Assembly (NCBI GenBank): GCA_905209435.1
Contig: CAJLTE010000118.1
Span: 1 to 8,077 of the forward strand
Direction: 5' to 3'
From: an uncultured Blautia sp.
Lineage (GTDB): Bacteria; Bacillota_A; Clostridia; Lachnospirales; Lachnospiraceae
Length of the DNA: 8,077 nt
Position numbers and translations under genes: made by a program
Notes under the pieces: model-generated
Databases searched by the model: none
Seen by the model: only the letters and a program-made list of their open reading frames with translations
Told to the model about the DNA's origin: nothing
Part shown: piece after piece, positions 7,087 through 8,077 of the stretch
Position numbering within the stretch: the first letter of the stretch is position 1
How the letters are laid out: each line of letters starts with the position of its first letter

Positions 7087-8077
7087 TCAGAATTTTGTAG
7101 CATAACTCATAACGTGTTCCTGAGTCATTTCGTCTTTCTCTGTAAGTTCTCCACGCATCTTGCCGTTGCACATTACATAAACACGGTCAGACATGCCAAG
7201 CAGTTCTGCCATTTCTGAAGAAACCATAATGATGGCCTTGCCCTCTGCTGCCAGATCATTCATAATCTCATAAATCTCATGTTTCGCACCAACGTCGATA
7301 CCACGGGTAGGCTCATCCATGATCAGGATATCCGGATCATTTGCCAGCCATCTTGCTACGATAACCTTCTGCTGGTTACCACCGGACAGGTTTGCGATAT
7401 GCTCCTGCATATTCGGAGTCTTGATACGCAGCTTCTTGATACTGTCGTCTACGATTCCGTTGATCGTCTTATGATCAAGCACAAATCCGGCTTTCAAATG
7501 TTTGTTATAAATAGAAACACCTACATTATCCTTGATGGAAAGACATCCAAAAATACCATTTCCACGTCTGTCCTCTGTGATCAGACCGATTCCGGCTTTC
7601 ATGGCATCTGCCGGATGTTTGATATTTACTTTTTTGCCTTTAATATAAATTTCTCCGGATTTGATCGCTCTCATTCCGAAAACGCCTTCCAGAAGCTCTG
7701 TTCTCTGAGCTCCTACCAGACCACCAAATCCAAGAATCTCACCTTTGCGGAGTGTGAAAGATACATCCTGGAATGATTTCTCATGGATAGAACTTAAATG
7801 TTTTACCTCCATGATCACTTCTCCCGGTTTATTCTTTCTTTCCGGATATACATTGGTCAGCTCACGTCCTACCATCTTGGTAATGATATCTTCTGTAGTC
7901 ATTTCGGCTGCCGGCCAGGTTCCTACATATGTACCATCTCGCATGATGGTGATATCATCTGCAATACGTTTGATCTCATCCATCTTATGAGAAATGTAAA
8001 CCATGGCAACACCCTTATCTCGCAGATCATTCATGATCCTGAAAAGAGCTTCTACTTCGTTATCTGATAATGAGGAT
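7087..8077 (-). CDS. mglA: Galactose/methyl-galactoside ABC importer ATPase MglA (5' end missing)
   Basis: This is the last 329 residues of an ATPase that is normally about 500 long and powers import through MglC. The frame runs open to the window edge, so the ATG at 8034 is internal, not the start. The fragment opens in the D-loop of the first nucleotide-binding domain (SSLSDNEVEALF), then its H-loop (VYISHKMDEI). The second domain is complete. Its P-loop is degenerate (GFGGLVGAQRTELL, no GK[ST]). It also has signature LSGGNQQKV (fragment residues 230-238), Walker B ILIMDEPTRGIDVGA (250-264) and VSSEM in place of a canonical H-loop. A degenerate second P-loop is normal for this sugar family. 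The remaining 170-180 residues, including the first Walker A, lie outside. The tail YATKF and TGA precede mglC by 19 nt. Confidence 0.95.
   Translation of the reverse strand, partial: SSLSDNEVEALFRIMNDLRDKGVAMVYISHKMDEIKRIADDITIMRDGTYVGTWPAAEMTTEDIITKMVGRELTNVYPERKNKPGEVIMEVKHLSSIHEKSFQDVSFTLRKGEILGFGGLVGAQRTELLEGVFGMRAIKSGEIYIKGKKVNIKHPADAMKAGIGLITEDRRGNGIFGCLSIKDNVGVSIYNKHLKAGFVLDHKTINGIVDDSIKKLRIKTPNMQEHIANLSGGNQQKVIVARWLANDPDILIMDEPTRGIDVGAKHEIYEIMNDLAAEGKAIIMVSSEMAELLGMSDRVYVMCNGKMRGELTEKDEMTQEHVMSYATKF

Noticed and set aside
7068..7103. mglC start at 7103 overlapping mglA by 17 nt
   Set aside because: The internal ATG at 7067 has a near-perfect GGGAGGAG site and fits the family N-terminus. 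The longer start has neither.
7279..7776. 165-residue open frame on the plus strand
   Set aside because: It is antisense to conserved mglA motifs (signature and Walker B), so its sequence is set by the ATPase gene. No ribosome binding site context supports it.
7774..7812. Lost Walker A in the second ATPase domain of MglA as a sign of damage
   Set aside because: The sugar-importer ATPases of this family, including E. coli MglA, normally have a degenerate second P-loop (GLVGAxRT). The gene looks healthy.

Overview
The window carries seven protein genes, all on the minus strand and read from high to low coordinates. No convincing gene lies on the plus strand. Gene content, moderate-to-low GC, strong GA-rich ribosome binding sites and YesM/YesN-type signalling proteins suggest a Firmicute of class Clostridia, most likely a gut Lachnospiraceae relative. 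That placement is inference from style, not from a marker gene.

Layout in transcription order. (1) At the right edge is the 3' two thirds of mglA, the double ATPase of a galactose/glucose (methyl-galactoside) ABC importer; its start lies outside the window. (2) mglC, the membrane permease, follows 19 nt later. (3) About 25 nt after mglC there is a hairpin with a U-rich tail that looks like an intrinsic terminator. A weak promoter-like pair overlaps it. (4) Then come an unrecognised 110-residue, three-helix membrane protein, a YesN-type response regulator with an AraC-type DNA-binding domain, and a YesM-type membrane histidine kinase. (5) Next is a membrane-anchored sugar-binding-protein homologue with no cysteine, whose start overlaps the kinase stop by 4 nt. 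(6) Last is a lipoprotein MglB homologue that keeps every glucose/galactose contact residue and the calcium loop known from E. coli MglB. The window ends 34 nt past its stop.

Working model (inference). MglA/MglC import the sugar. The anchored binding protein and the kinase sense a sugar outside the cell, and the kinase phosphorylates the regulator, which then controls the mgl genes. This resembles the XylFII-LytS-YesN xylose sensor of Clostridium beijerinckii, but here the kinase also has its own large extracellular domain. The terminator/promoter-like element between the transport and signalling halves would let the importer be made in excess of the sensor. The terminal MglB is either a transport receptor for MglA/MglC or a second input to the sensor.

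The main points of interest are the putative three- or four-part sugar sensor, the unknown small membrane protein, the terminator/promoter overlap, and a triple AGGAGC repeat that forms the kinase ribosome binding site. No RNA genes, mobile elements, CRISPR arrays or attachment sites were seen. No intergenic stretch exceeds 100 bases.
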